A model generated the notes under the pieces. The model had not been told where the DNA came from. It worked only from the letters and a program-made list of their open reading frames with translations, and searched no databases. From Streptomyces rishiriensis (GTDB lineage Bacteria; Actinomycetota; Actinomycetes; Streptomycetales; Streptomycetaceae), in NCBI RefSeq assembly GCF_003112535.1, contig NZ_BEWA01000002.1, positions 372,001 to 436,000 on the forward strand: 64,000 bases of DNA, read 5' to 3'. Positions 16,030-24,127 of the stretch are shown in pieces. Positions within the stretch are counted from its first letter, which is position 1. Each line of letters opens with the position of its first letter. Both the position numbers and the translations under genes were made by a program.

Positions 16030-16089
16030 GTTGTGCGACACCATGCTCGAACAGGTATGTGATGTGTACGTGACGCACGGGGGTGAGAC

Positions 16090-16422
16090 GTGAAGTTCGA
16101 CATGGGATCCACGACCCTCTCGGATCTGGGCAAGAGCACGGTCGGTTCGAGCACCGACCTGGGCACGCTGATCCGTGGCCTCATCCAGGCGGCCGAGCCG
16201 CTGGAGGGCAAGTTCAACGGCTCCGGAAAGGTCGCCTTCGACTCGTTCAAGGGGCGTGCTGACGAGATCACCGCCGCGCTCAACGAATCGCTCGGCGGGA
16301 TCCTCGAGGGCCAGAGCGGCATGGACACCGCGTTCGCGGGCGGCGACACCGAGCAGCACGACAACGCCAACAAGAACATGGGCGCGGCCAACTTCGACGC
16401 GGCCCGCTTCGGCGCGCGCTAG
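16090..16422 (+). CDS. WXG100-like small secretion-system protein (first)
   Basis: This 110-residue, mostly helical protein has no signal peptide and a size typical of ESX substrates or chaperones. A central segment LEGKFNGSGKVAFDSFKGRADEI stands where the WXG turn would be, with FNGSG in place of the tryptophan motif, followed by a second amphipathic helix. It starts the type VII secretion cluster and is followed 46 bases later by a second protein of the same kind, so a heterodimer is likely. GTG at 16090 has GGGGGTGAG upstream. The family call relies on length, helical pattern and position; the WXG motif itself is not canonical. Confidence 0.65.
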   Translation: MKFDMGSTTLSDLGKSTVGSSTDLGTLIRGLIQAAEPLEGKFNGSGKVAFDSFKGRADEITAALNESLGGILEGQSGMDTAFAGGDTEQHDNANKNMGAANFDAARFGAR

Positions 16423-16468
16423 GCCTCGGTCCAGGGCGCAGGCAGACAACCACAGGGGGTTTGTGACG

Positions 16469-16780
16469 ATGGGTCAGAATTTGGACCGCCGCTCGTACGA
16501 CACCGGCGCCTCGGGCGAGGTGCAGGGTGGGCTGCAGGGAATCGTCGGCCAGCTGGAGCGGGTGCTGGCCGACCGCGACAAGGCCGTGAAGGCCGCCATG
16601 GCCGACTTCCAGGCCGACGGGGTGTCCGAGGAGTACCACGGCAAGGAACTCCGCTGGAACCGGGCGGCCAACGAGGTGCGCAGCATCATCCAACTGGTGC
16701 GCACCACGCTGGAGGACAACGACGGGACGGCCCAGTCGACGATGGCGAAGGCACGGGCGGCGGTCGACAACATCGGCTGA
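16469..16780 (+). CDS. WXG100-like small secretion-system protein (second)
   Basis: This is a 103-residue helical protein following the first WXG100-like gene. It begins GQNLDRRSYDTGASGEVQGG, continues with a long helix (LERVLADRDKAVKAAMADFQ), a turn around DGVSEEYHGKELRWNRAANE and a second helix ending TMAKARAAVDNIG. The turn contains a tryptophan but not a strict WXG. It should pair with the upstream partner and be exported by, or act as chaperone for, the EccC/EccD machinery. A GTG at 16463 two codons upstream is an alternative start; GGGGG lies at 16455-16459. Confidence 0.65.
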   Translation: MGQNLDRRSYDTGASGEVQGGLQGIVGQLERVLADRDKAVKAAMADFQADGVSEEYHGKELRWNRAANEVRSIIQLVRTTLEDNDGTAQSTMAKARAAVDNIG

Positions 16781-16838
16781 GGCGAGGTGCCGACGCGGCG
16801 CCGGCACATGTAGGTCACGGGGATTACGGGGTATCCAC

Positions 16839-17228
16839 ATGACGGGGTGGGACATCTCGCCGTCGGGCGTGCGACACGTCCTCACGGAGACGGCGAAGGC
16901 GGCCGAGGGCCTCTCGAACACGGGGAAGGCCCTCCAGGAGACCATGCCCAGCGCGGCCGCGTCCGCCGGCACGATCCAGCAGGGCGGCGTCGAGAAGAGC
17001 GGGGTCCAGGGACCGGTCGGCGGGGCGCTGGCCGAGTTCTTCACGGCCTACCAGAAGAAACTGGCGTACGTCGCGGTGCGTACGTCGAACTCGCTCAACG
17101 GGGCGGCCACCGCGACCAACGCCTACGTCAAGGGCGACCTTGACATGGCGGCGCAGGCCCAGGCCAACGCCCTGAAGGAGCCGAAGATCGACCTGCCGGG
17201 CGCGGACGGGCAGCAGGGGGGCAAGTGA
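16839..17228 (+). CDS. DUF6507-like type VII cluster protein
   Basis: This 129-residue protein begins MTGWDISPSGVRHVLTETAK, a start I associate with the DUF6507 family found beside ESX-like genes in streptomycetes. It is helical and alanine-rich, with FFTAYQKKLAYVAVRTSNSLNGA in the second half and no signal peptide or membrane segment. Its size and layout suggest another small helical partner or substrate of the secretion system. The stop overlaps the toxin gene start by four bases (GTGA), so the two are translated together; it may bind the toxin N-terminus as an export adaptor. That role is inference from coupling. Confidence 0.7.
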   Translation: MTGWDISPSGVRHVLTETAKAAEGLSNTGKALQETMPSAAASAGTIQQGGVEKSGVQGPVGGALAEFFTAYQKKLAYVAVRTSNSLNGAATATNAYVKGDLDMAAQAQANALKEPKIDLPGADGQQGGK

Positions 17229-19615
17229 GCGCGGACCTCATCGACCCGCAGAACATTCCGCAGTTCACCGGCGACCTGGAACAACTGGGCACGGACTCGA
17301 TGCTCCTGACCGCGGAGGCCGTCGCCTTCCGCCAGTCGGGCTCGGACGTGCACACCCGCTTCCAGGGGCTGTCGGCGTGCTACTCGGCCCCGGAAGCGGA
17401 CCAGTTGTTCGCCACGACGGCGCCGGTGGCCGCCAAGGCGGACGAGTTCGCCGACGACCTGGAGAAGGTGGCGGCCGCCCTCAGCGCGTACGAGACGGAG
17501 GTCCAGCCGCTCGTGGCCAAGCTGAAGAGCCTCAAGCAGCGGGCGGAGACCTTCCGGCACGACATCGCGGGCGACGACCACTGGCGTGAGGACGACGACA
17601 ACGTCCAGCTCAACAACGACCTGGTGCACGACGTCAGCACCACGACCGCCGCGTTCTGGCAGGCGGAGATCACCTGCCACAACACGATCACCGGGCTGGT
17701 GGGCGGGACGACGCTGATCCTCGAGGACGGCGCGCAGAAGCGGTTGCTGAAACGCGGCACCAGCACGTACGGCTTCACCGCCGACCTGCTGAACCAGTCC
17801 GAGGAACTGCCGTGGGGCAAGACCGTGGAGAAGGAGCGGCACGGGCTCGACTGGCTGGGCCACCAGGTGCTCGACTTCGGCAAGGGCTTCGTCGTCGACG
17901 GCGTGTGGGGCACGATCCGGGGCCTCGGCACCTTCGTCGGCGTCGACGGATGGGACGCCGCGGGCGAGGCCTGGACGGGGCTCGGCAAGCTCGCGACGGG
18001 CCTGGCCATCACCATGACCCCGATCGCCGGCAGCCTGTACTGGACGATGCCCGAGGACAAGCTGCCCGGGTATCTGCGCGAGACCCGCAACACGGTCAAG
18101 GAGGCGGGCAAGGCGCTGGTGGCGTGGGACGAGTGGGGCAAGAACCCCGCCCGGGCCGGCGGCGCGGTCACCTTCAACGTCCTGACCACGATCTTCACCG
18201 GCGGCGCCGGTACGGCGGCGAAGGGCGGGGCGGTGGCCCGCACGCTCGCCGTGCTCGGCAAGACCGGGCGGCTGGTCGACCCGATGACGTACCTCGGCAA
18301 GGCCGCGAAGTTCGGCACGGTCAAGGTCGCCGACGTGTTCGCCGGCCTGCGGGGCGTCCACGCGGGCGCCTTCGACGACATCCTCACCGGGGCGGGACGC
18401 GTGCAGCCGGACGGCAGCGTGCTGAGGATCGCCGACGACCTTCCGGTGATCCACGACAACGTCGTCCAGTGGCCGGACGGAACCCGCCTGAACCTGGACG
18501 ACGGCTCGGTCGTCCGCCCGGACGGGACGGCGGCCCCGGCGAAGGTCGAACTGTCGTCGGCAGACCGGGACTTGCTGCGCCAGACGCTGCCGCACCATGA
18601 TCTTGCACCAGTCAGTGCCCATGCCGGCGACGTCGACGCACCCAGAGGGCAGACGGGCGGCTCGGGAACGGGAAGGGCGAGCGGCGGGCCCTCTCTGTCA
18701 GACGGTCACGCGCCCAGGGGCACGACCCACGACGGGGCGACAGGTACGCCCACGAGTCATGCAGGACCATCCGAATCGGCTTCTGGCCGACCAGCCCCGC
18801 ACGGCGACGGATCGTTCGGCGGTCCAGGGGAGCCGCATGCGGAAGGGCCCCATCATGACGGGCAACACCACTCTGACATCGGCGACGGTGCCCGGACGCC
18901 GGGGCACTCTGAAGCCGATGGCGGCACGCCGCCGTCGGACGGCCACGAGCACCATGGCGCGACTTCACACAGCGATTCCGCAGCAGAAGCCCTCCGATCA
19001 GATCTCGACTCCGCCCCCGCTCCCGGCCCGGGTGACAAGGTGCTCGCTCAATTGCCGGAGGCGAGGGTGAGCAGGACCAACGGCTTGATCACCCACGTCG
19101 ATGGTCGTTCTGTCAGTGACTACCTGGACCAACTGTCACGCGAACGCGGAGCCGCGTATCGCGAGGCCAAGGAAGCGAAGACGTTCCCAAGGAAGCAGAC
19201 GGGCGCGTGTGTAGGATCGGTGATCGACCTGCGCACCGGCGAAATCATTGAAGGCATCAACGGGACCAAGAGAGATCTCATCCCGTTGAACGAGCTTCAC
19301 CCCACGCTGGCCGCTCGCTATGAAGCCATCCAAGCGAGCCCGTTGCACGTGGATCACCCGTTGGGTCACGCCGAGGTCAAAGCGGCAAACGCACTACTCT
19401 GGGAGCGCACCAGAAGCGGTCTCCCCGATGGCGAGGGCGCACTGGCCGAGATGCGTGCGTCTGTCGAATTTCCTTTCATGTCAGACAAAGCGACAGGGGC
19501 TGCAGGCAAGTCAGCTCCCTTCTGCGCCAACTGCAACCACATGCTGCAGGGAGTACCGAGCAGCCATGGACGTTTCACTGGCTTCCCTCCGAGCGATGAG
19601 AACTGGATCCCCTGA
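17225..19615 (+). CDS. polymorphic toxin with C-terminal YwqJ-type deaminase domain
   Basis: This 796-residue protein looks like a type VII-exported toxin. Residues 1-250 are helical and WXG/LXG-like, with a coiled segment LAAALSAYETEVQPLVAKLKSLKQ-type. Residues 250-390 hold glycine/alanine-rich hydrophobic stretches (LATGLAITMTPIAGSLYW). Residues 470-610 are a Ser/Thr/His/Gly-rich linker. The tip, about 625-796, has the YwqJ deaminase layout: GACVGSVIDLRTGEII near 660, HPLGHAEVKAANALLW with HAE at 715-717, and CANC at 767-770 for zinc. It should deaminate a nucleotide or nucleic acid base in a rival cell; the exact target is unknown. Base composition falls at the tip, suggesting exchange. 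The antidote gene follows by a one-base overlap. Confidence 0.82.
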   Translation: MSADLIDPQNIPQFTGDLEQLGTDSMLLTAEAVAFRQSGSDVHTRFQGLSACYSAPEADQLFATTAPVAAKADEFADDLEKVAAALSAYETEVQPLVAKLKSLKQRAETFRHDIAGDDHWREDDDNVQLNNDLVHDVSTTTAAFWQAEITCHNTITGLVGGTTLILEDGAQKRLLKRGTSTYGFTADLLNQSEELPWGKTVEKERHGLDWLGHQVLDFGKGFVVDGVWGTIRGLGTFVGVDGWDAAGEAWTGLGKLATGLAITMTPIAGSLYWTMPEDKLPGYLRETRNTVKEAGKALVAWDEWGKNPARAGGAVTFNVLTTIFTGGAGTAAKGGAVARTLAVLGKTGRLVDPMTYLGKAAKFGTVKVADVFAGLRGVHAGAFDDILTGAGRVQPDGSVLRIADDLPVIHDNVVQWPDGTRLNLDDGSVVRPDGTAAPAKVELSSADRDLLRQTLPHHDLAPVSAHAGDVDAPRGQTGGSGTGRASGGPSLSDGHAPRGTTHDGATGTPTSHAGPSESASGRPAPHGDGSFGGPGEPHAEGPHHDGQHHSDIGDGARTPGHSEADGGTPPSDGHEHHGATSHSDSAAEALRSDLDSAPAPGPGDKVLAQLPEARVSRTNGLITHVDGRSVSDYLDQLSRERGAAYREAKEAKTFPRKQTGACVGSVIDLRTGEIIEGINGTKRDLIPLNELHPTLAARYEAIQASPLHVDHPLGHAEVKAANALLWERTRSGLPDGEGALAEMRASVEFPFMSDKATGAAGKSAPFCANCNHMLQGVPSSHGRFTGFPPSDENWIP

Positions 19616-19986
19616 TGGCCGCCCGCCGAATCGACATCGATGACCCAGAAGTTGACATGGATGACGCACAACGCCTGCTCTACCGCGGGGAGCTCTTCAC
19701 CGGTGAGGTGACGGAGTATCTCGGTGACGCGCTCGTAAGTCTGGACGAATACGTCGACGGAGTACAGGACGGCCCGTCACTGGAGTGGTACAAGGACGGA
19801 ACCCTGCGGTCTGAGACCATGGTGCGCAAGGGACGGGCCTGCGGGGAATCCAAGGCGTGGCACCAGAACGGAACTCTGGCATCGCTTCGAGTATTCGACG
19901 AGGACGGTCTCACGTTCCGCGAGAATTACGAGTGGGACGAGGACGGTAGGCCGACGAAGAGCTGGCGCTTGGACGGAGGTTCCTGA
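19615..19986 (+). CDS. YwqK-like MORN-repeat antitoxin
   Basis: This is a 123-residue acidic protein with two MORN-type repeats: GPSLEWYKDGTLRSETMVRKG and GESKAWHQNGTLASLRVFDEDG (each given to at most 22 residues by position 59-100), then ENYEWDEDGRPTKSW. This is the build of B. subtilis YwqK, the antidote of the YwqJ deaminase toxin. Here it directly follows a YwqJ-type toxin with TGATG stop/start overlap, which secures translation with the toxin. It should bind and neutralise the deaminase tip in the producing cell. It has no signal peptide. Its G+C content is lower than that of flanking genes, like the toxin tip, so the two probably moved as one cassette. Confidence 0.82.
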   Translation: MAARRIDIDDPEVDMDDAQRLLYRGELFTGEVTEYLGDALVSLDEYVDGVQDGPSLEWYKDGTLRSETMVRKGRACGESKAWHQNGTLASLRVFDEDGLTFRENYEWDEDGRPTKSWRLDGGS

Positions 19987-20017
19987 GAGCCCTGCTGAAA
20001 CAGTTCGACCTCACGAA

Positions 20018-20902
20018 ATGAGAACGTTGTTCATGCCGACGCGCGTTTCCCGGCCTCCGCAGAAGAGCAGTCATCCGAATCCCGATGAACTCCGGCAGGA
20101 GATCAACGAGGACACGCTCGAGGACATCCAGCAGCTCGAGCAGTATCCGCAGAGCTTTGGCCTGACCTTCAGCGCTGCTCTGGCCGGCGCCTCTGTGCAG
20201 ACACTGAATGACCCCACCGCCGAGATGCTGGAGACCTGGGAGGCGTGGGTCATGGCCATGCAGGTCGGGTCTGCGCTCTTCGCCTCGGCGACCGCTCCCG
20301 AGGGTTCCACCGTCGAGTGCATGATCGGCCATGAGGTCCGGACGATCCCCGCCGTGGGGCCCACCCACTTCACGGACGCCGGTACCTGGCTGGACGCCTT
20401 CTGGCTCGCCGTGGTCTGCCGGGACCAGGCGCGGATGACCGCGTTGTGCCAGGTGCCGATCGAGACGCTGCGGGCCTCCGGCGCGGTGTTCGAGGAGTAC
20501 ATCTACCACTGGGTGGACGCCCTCCAGACGTACTGGCTGGAGCGGCCGGGCCTCGGGGACAAGCTCGTCGCCGCGTTCGACGGGACCGACCCGGACCGGC
20601 TGCGGATCGTGGACCGGGAGCTGATGCTCAAGGTCCTGTTCCCGCCGCTCAACCTCTTCCACCGGTTCGTCGCCCAGGACCCGGTCAAGTTCAACGAGGC
20701 TCTCGTCCGCGCGATCGAACTGCACAAGGAGTACTGGACCGCCGACCCGGAACGCGAGGAGTCGGGTGACGGCGACATCCCGCTGGCCATCCTCGCGATC
20801 ACCTGCCTCGCGTACGACGCCGGCCGCCCGATCGACGTCGAGTCCGAGTACCTGCCCGAGCACTTGCTCAAGCGCAGTTGGCTGGGCGAGTTCCCGACGT
20901 GA
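20018..20902 (+). CDS. Imm49-family-like immunity protein
   Basis: This 294-residue cytoplasmic protein resembles the Imm49 family, which accompanies polymorphic toxins in streptomycetes. Typical stretches are EMLETWEAWVMAMQVGSALF, then EGSTVECMIGHEVRTIP, CQVPIETLRASGAVFEEYIY and the tail DVESEYLPEHLLKRSWLGEF. It has no membrane segment or catalytic motif. It lies 31 bases after the YwqK-like antidote. Because the YwqJ toxin already has that partner, Imm49 may protect against a different toxin tip carried by related strains, or be left from an earlier tip. The start is uncertain: ATG at 20018 or 20033, neither with a good ribosome binding site. Confidence 0.72.
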   Translation: MRTLFMPTRVSRPPQKSSHPNPDELRQEINEDTLEDIQQLEQYPQSFGLTFSAALAGASVQTLNDPTAEMLETWEAWVMAMQVGSALFASATAPEGSTVECMIGHEVRTIPAVGPTHFTDAGTWLDAFWLAVVCRDQARMTALCQVPIETLRASGAVFEEYIYHWVDALQTYWLERPGLGDKLVAAFDGTDPDRLRIVDRELMLKVLFPPLNLFHRFVAQDPVKFNEALVRAIELHKEYWTADPEREESGDGDIPLAILAITCLAYDAGRPIDVESEYLPEHLLKRSWLGEFPT

Positions 20903-20926
20903 GGGACGCGAGGCAGGTGAACCGGT

Positions 20927-21196
20927 GTGACCGCTCAGGAATATGACAGTCAGCTTCTGGAGTCCGTCGCCGTGCGGCGGCGGCGGTTGCGGGACGCCTT
21001 GTTGTTCGGGGCGCAGCGGCAGCGGCGGGCCGTGGACGAGCGGGTGGGGAAGGTGGTCGCCGGGATGGTGGTCGCGGCCGTGTTGTGCGCGGGGTGCGTG
21101 GGGTGGTCGTTCGTGTCGCACCGGGTGATCGGGCAGACCACGAGCCCCTACTCCCCCGGGGTTTCCACACCCTCCGGCAGTTCTGCCGGCCGGTGA
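20927..21196 (+). CDS. small single-pass membrane protein of the type VII cluster
   Basis: This 89-residue protein has an arginine-rich N-terminal cytoplasmic part (VRRRRLRDALLFGAQRQRR), one membrane helix (VVAGMVVAAVLCAGCVGWSF) and a short serine/proline-rich outside tail. I do not know a named family. Its position directly before EccD in a tightly packed operon suggests a membrane accessory of the secretion apparatus. The topology is loosely like the N-terminal anchor of EccB, but the large EccB periplasmic domain is absent. GTG at 20927 follows AGGCAGG. Function is inferred only from context. Confidence 0.65.
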   Translation: MTAQEYDSQLLESVAVRRRRLRDALLFGAQRQRRAVDERVGKVVAGMVVAAVLCAGCVGWSFVSHRVIGQTTSPYSPGVSTPSGSSAGR

Positions 21197-21209
21197 TAGG
21201 TTCGCGAAC

Positions 21210-22598
21210 GTGATGTCTACGGGGGCCTTGAGTCGTAGGGCGGCCGGCGGGCCGGCAGTGCTGAGTCGCGTCACCCTCGTCGGTGAGCGGCGGCGCGTCG
21301 ACCTCGTGCTGCCGGCACAGGAGCCGGTCGGGGTGCTGCTGCCCGAGATCATGCGGTTGCTGGACGACCGCGTGGAGGGCCGGCCCGCCGCGCGTCACCT
21401 CGTCACGGTGGACGGCTCCGCGCTCGATCACGACAGCACACTGGCGACGGCGGGCATCCGTGACGGCGCCGTGCTGCGTCTCGTCCGCGCGGAGGACGCT
21501 CCGCCCGCCCCCGTCGTGCACGACGTCAGCGACGAGGTGGCGGAAGGTCTCGGCCACCGGTCGGGGCAGTGGGGGCCTGTCGCGCGGCGGATCACCGCGG
21601 GGGTCGCGTGCGTGGGCTGGGCGGTCGTCGCCGCCCTGTTCGCGCGTGCGCAGTACGACCGTTCCGTCGTCGCCGGTGCACTGCTCGCCTCCGCCGGTGC
21701 GGCCGCGGTCGCCGGTGCGGTCCTGGGGCGTCTGCGCAGGCAGGCTCCGGCGGTCACCCTGCTGTGCTCCGGTGGCGTGCTCGGTGTGCTGGGCGTGTGG
21801 AGCCTCGTCGACGTCCTCGGCGGGGATTCCGCGGGCGCCCTGCGACTGGCCGGGGTGGCCGGCGTGGGCGCGCTGATCCTCGTCCTGCTCGGGCTGTTCA
21901 CGCCGCTGGGGCGGGGCGGTGTCGTGGGCGCCGCCGCCGTGGCCCTGACCGCCGTCGGCTGGGAGGCAGCCGTCGTCGTGCAGTCCGGCGCCGGGACGGC
22001 GGAGCAGCAGGCTCATGTCGGGGCCGTCGTCGGCGTCGTCTGCGTGGTGGTGCTCGGGGTGCTGCCGCGGCTGGCTCTGATGGCGTCCGGCCTCTCGGGG
22101 CTCGACGACCGGCGGGCGGGCGGGGTGTCCGTCAGCCGCTACCAGGTGTCCGCCGCTCTGGCCGCCGCCCACCGCGGGCTGGTGCTCGCCACGGTCACCG
22201 TGGCCGCGTCGGCCACGGCGGCCGCCGTGCTGGCGGTGCGGTCTCCCTCCGGGTGGACGATGTCGCTCGCCGCGGTCGTCGCGTTGGTGCTGGCTCTGCG
22301 GGCCCGGGCGTTTCCGCTGGTCGCCGAGGTGGTCGTGCTGCTGGCCGCGGCAGCCGGCGTCGCCGTACGGTTGCTGACGGCATGGGCGGAGCGGTCCTCG
22401 CCCGCTGCCCCGCTGGTCGTGCTCGTCGTGCTGGCGGTCCTGCCGCTGGTCGTGCTCGCCGTGCAGCCGGCCGAGCATGTGCGGGTGCGGTTGCGGCGGT
22501 TCGGCGACCTGCTCGAGTCGGTGGGGGTCATGGCCCTTCTTCCGCTGCTCGTCGGCGTGTTCGGTGTGTACGGGCGACTGCTCGACACCTTCGCTTAG
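21210..22598 (+). CDS. eccD: type VII secretion integral membrane protein EccD
   Basis: This is a 462-residue protein with the EccD plan. Residues 18-95 form a ubiquitin-like (YukD-type) cytoplasmic domain: LSRVTLVGERRRVDLVLPAQ, then RHLVTVDGSALDHDSTLATA and GAVLRLV. From about residue 125 on there are some eleven hydrophobic segments, ending at LLPLLVGVFGVYGRLL. EccD builds most of the ESX membrane channel together with EccB, EccC and EccE; of these only EccC is encoded nearby. GTG at 21210 or ATG at 21213 may be used. It is 13 bases after the small membrane protein gene and 13 bases before the MinD-like gene. Confidence 0.88.
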   Translation: MMSTGALSRRAAGGPAVLSRVTLVGERRRVDLVLPAQEPVGVLLPEIMRLLDDRVEGRPAARHLVTVDGSALDHDSTLATAGIRDGAVLRLVRAEDAPPAPVVHDVSDEVAEGLGHRSGQWGPVARRITAGVACVGWAVVAALFARAQYDRSVVAGALLASAGAAAVAGAVLGRLRRQAPAVTLLCSGGVLGVLGVWSLVDVLGGDSAGALRLAGVAGVGALILVLLGLFTPLGRGGVVGAAAVALTAVGWEAAVVVQSGAGTAEQQAHVGAVVGVVCVVVLGVLPRLALMASGLSGLDDRRAGGVSVSRYQVSAALAAAHRGLVLATVTVAASATAAAVLAVRSPSGWTMSLAAVVALVLALRARAFPLVAEVVVLLAAAAGVAVRLLTAWAERSSPAAPLVVLVVLAVLPLVVLAVQPAEHVRVRLRRFGDLLESVGVMALLPLLVGVFGVYGRLLDTFA

Positions 22599-22611
22599 GA
22601 GGCGCGGCGGC

Positions 22612-24051
22612 ATGACGCAGGGGGAACAGCGGCGGGAGCAGCCGTCGGAGCGCGGCGACGGCCTCGGCGGCGGCCGTGGCGGGGACGGCGGCGACTGGCA
22701 GCGCGACGTCCTGCGTGAGCTGGGCGGCGGCCGGGAGGCAGGCTCCGGGCGTCCCGGAGAGCCGGCCCTCCGGCTCGTGCACCCCGCGCCCCCGCAGCCC
22801 GAACCCCCGCACCCCGCGGCCGCCGGGAGGGCAGCGGTCCCCCAGTCCCCGGCGGACGCAGTCGACGACACCGCCCGTGCCGGTGGCGAGTTCGGCCCTC
22901 ACACGTCCGGGCCTCACATACCCGAACCCCACATATCCGCGCCGCACATATCCGGCCCTCCCATATCCGGGCCGGTGTCCCCGGCTCTCGGGTCCGGTGC
23001 CGTGGCCGCCGGTTCTCCGGCCGACGGCGAGCCGGGCCCGGTGCGGCCTGCGTCGCCCGCCTCGCCCGCCCGGTCCGCGCCGCCTGCCTCGCCCGTCGTG
23101 CCTGCCCCGGATCCCCGGCTTCCGGCGTCCCCCGCTCCCGAGTCGTCCCCCACTCTCGATCCGCGGCTCCTCATCGCCCTGGGACGGCCCCTGCACGGCG
23201 ACCCCGTGACCCGGCGCACGGGGCGGGCGTTGCGCAAACTCACCTCGTCCGTCGCGCAGGACGTCGCCGAACAGACCCGGATCGCCCGCGAGTTGCAGCA
23301 GCCCGTCACGACGGGCCGGGTGGTGGCCGTCACCTCCATCCGCGGCGGCGTCGGCAAGTCCACCGTCTCCGCGTTGCTCGGACGCACCCTCAACCACTAC
23401 CGGCACGACCTGGTGCTGACGATGGAGGCGGATGCCGCGCTGGGCACCCTGCCGGTGCGCATGGGCGCGGAGGCGGTGCGCTGGACGTGCGCCGACCTCG
23501 CGCCGATCCTCACCCCGTCGATGCGGCTGACGGACGTGACCGGCTATCTGGTGCCGGTGTCGGACGGCGGCTGGCTGCTGCCCGCGAGCCGGGGCCAGGT
23601 CGGCGCGCCGCTCGACATGACGACGTACCGCAAGGTGACGCTGGCGTTGCGCCGCTACTTCGCCGTGACGGTCGTCGACTGCGAGTCGCTCCCCGGCGAG
23701 GTGGCCCGTACGGCCATGGACACCGCGCACGCCCGGGTCGTGGTCGCACCGATGACGGCGGAGGGCGTCGGCGCGACCCGGCAGGTGCTGGACTGGCTGG
23801 CGCGGCTGCCGCACTCGGCGCTGGCCGGCACGGTCGTCGCGCTGGTCTGCGGCGCCCCCGACACCGTCCTCGACGACAAGGCGGCCGCCGGTCATCTCCG
23901 GGAGACGGGCGTCACCGTCGTCACCGTGCCGTACGACCGTCATCTGGCGGGCGGCGGGCCCATCCGCACCGACCTGCTGGCGCAGACCACGCAGCACGCC
24001 GTTCTTCGGCTGGCCGCCGAGGTGATGGGGCGCGCGGTGAGGGTGCGATGA
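22612..24051 (+). CDS. MinD/EspI-like ATPase of the type VII cluster
   Basis: This is a 479-residue protein in two parts. Residues 1-200 are low-complexity and rich in proline, alanine and glycine, with a run of four PHIS-like units near 98-120. From about 225 a ParA/MinD-type ATPase begins: SIRGGVGKSTVSALLGRTL with the P-loop at 245-252. The usual first lysine of the deviant Walker A (KGGVGKS) is arginine here. Later motifs include VTVVDCESLPGEVARTAMD (Walker B-like). ESX loci of mycobacteria carry EspI with the same proline-rich-plus-MinD design, thought to regulate secretion with ATP level. ATG at 22612 follows GGAGGCG. The frame is open further upstream but overlaps EccD. Confidence 0.82.
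   Translation: MTQGEQRREQPSERGDGLGGGRGGDGGDWQRDVLRELGGGREAGSGRPGEPALRLVHPAPPQPEPPHPAAAGRAAVPQSPADAVDDTARAGGEFGPHTSGPHIPEPHISAPHISGPPISGPVSPALGSGAVAAGSPADGEPGPVRPASPASPARSAPPASPVVPAPDPRLPASPAPESSPTLDPRLLIALGRPLHGDPVTRRTGRALRKLTSSVAQDVAEQTRIARELQQPVTTGRVVAVTSIRGGVGKSTVSALLGRTLNHYRHDLVLTMEADAALGTLPVRMGAEAVRWTCADLAPILTPSMRLTDVTGYLVPVSDGGWLLPASRGQVGAPLDMTTYRKVTLALRRYFAVTVVDCESLPGEVARTAMDTAHARVVVAPMTAEGVGATRQVLDWLARLPHSALAGTVVALVCGAPDTVLDDKAAAGHLRETGVTVVTVPYDRHLAGGGPIRTDLLAQTTQHAVLRLAAEVMGRAVRVR
22900..22977 (+). repeat. in-gene tandem repeat encoding PHIS-like units
   Basis: Short units of about 15-18 bases of the form CCYCACATATCCG are repeated at least four times, coding for PHTSG, PHIPE, PHISA, PHISG and PPISG. 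They lie in the disordered N-terminal half of the MinD-like protein and look like a recent slippage expansion in a flexible linker. Confidence 0.65.
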
Positions 24052-24127
24052 GCACCCGGCCGTCACGAAGTCGCCCGCGTCCGCTCCGCCCCTCGTCCGT
24101 CACGACCCGCTCCGGAGAACTCCGCCC

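Larger units (their letters stand above)
15780..16089. other. intergenic region with 11-bp repeats and two palindromes
   Basis: This 310-base gap separates the ribose operon from the type VII secretion locus. The left part (about 15832-15967) is a degenerate array of roughly 11-bp units of the form GAACGGTGCCG or AGCGGTGCGGA; the last three are exact. Then come two palindromes, CCGGACATGTCCGG (15975-15988) and ACGTTGCG-TC-CGCAACGT (16012-16029), 60-100 bases before the first secretion gene. No open frame is convincing. Confidence 0.6.
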
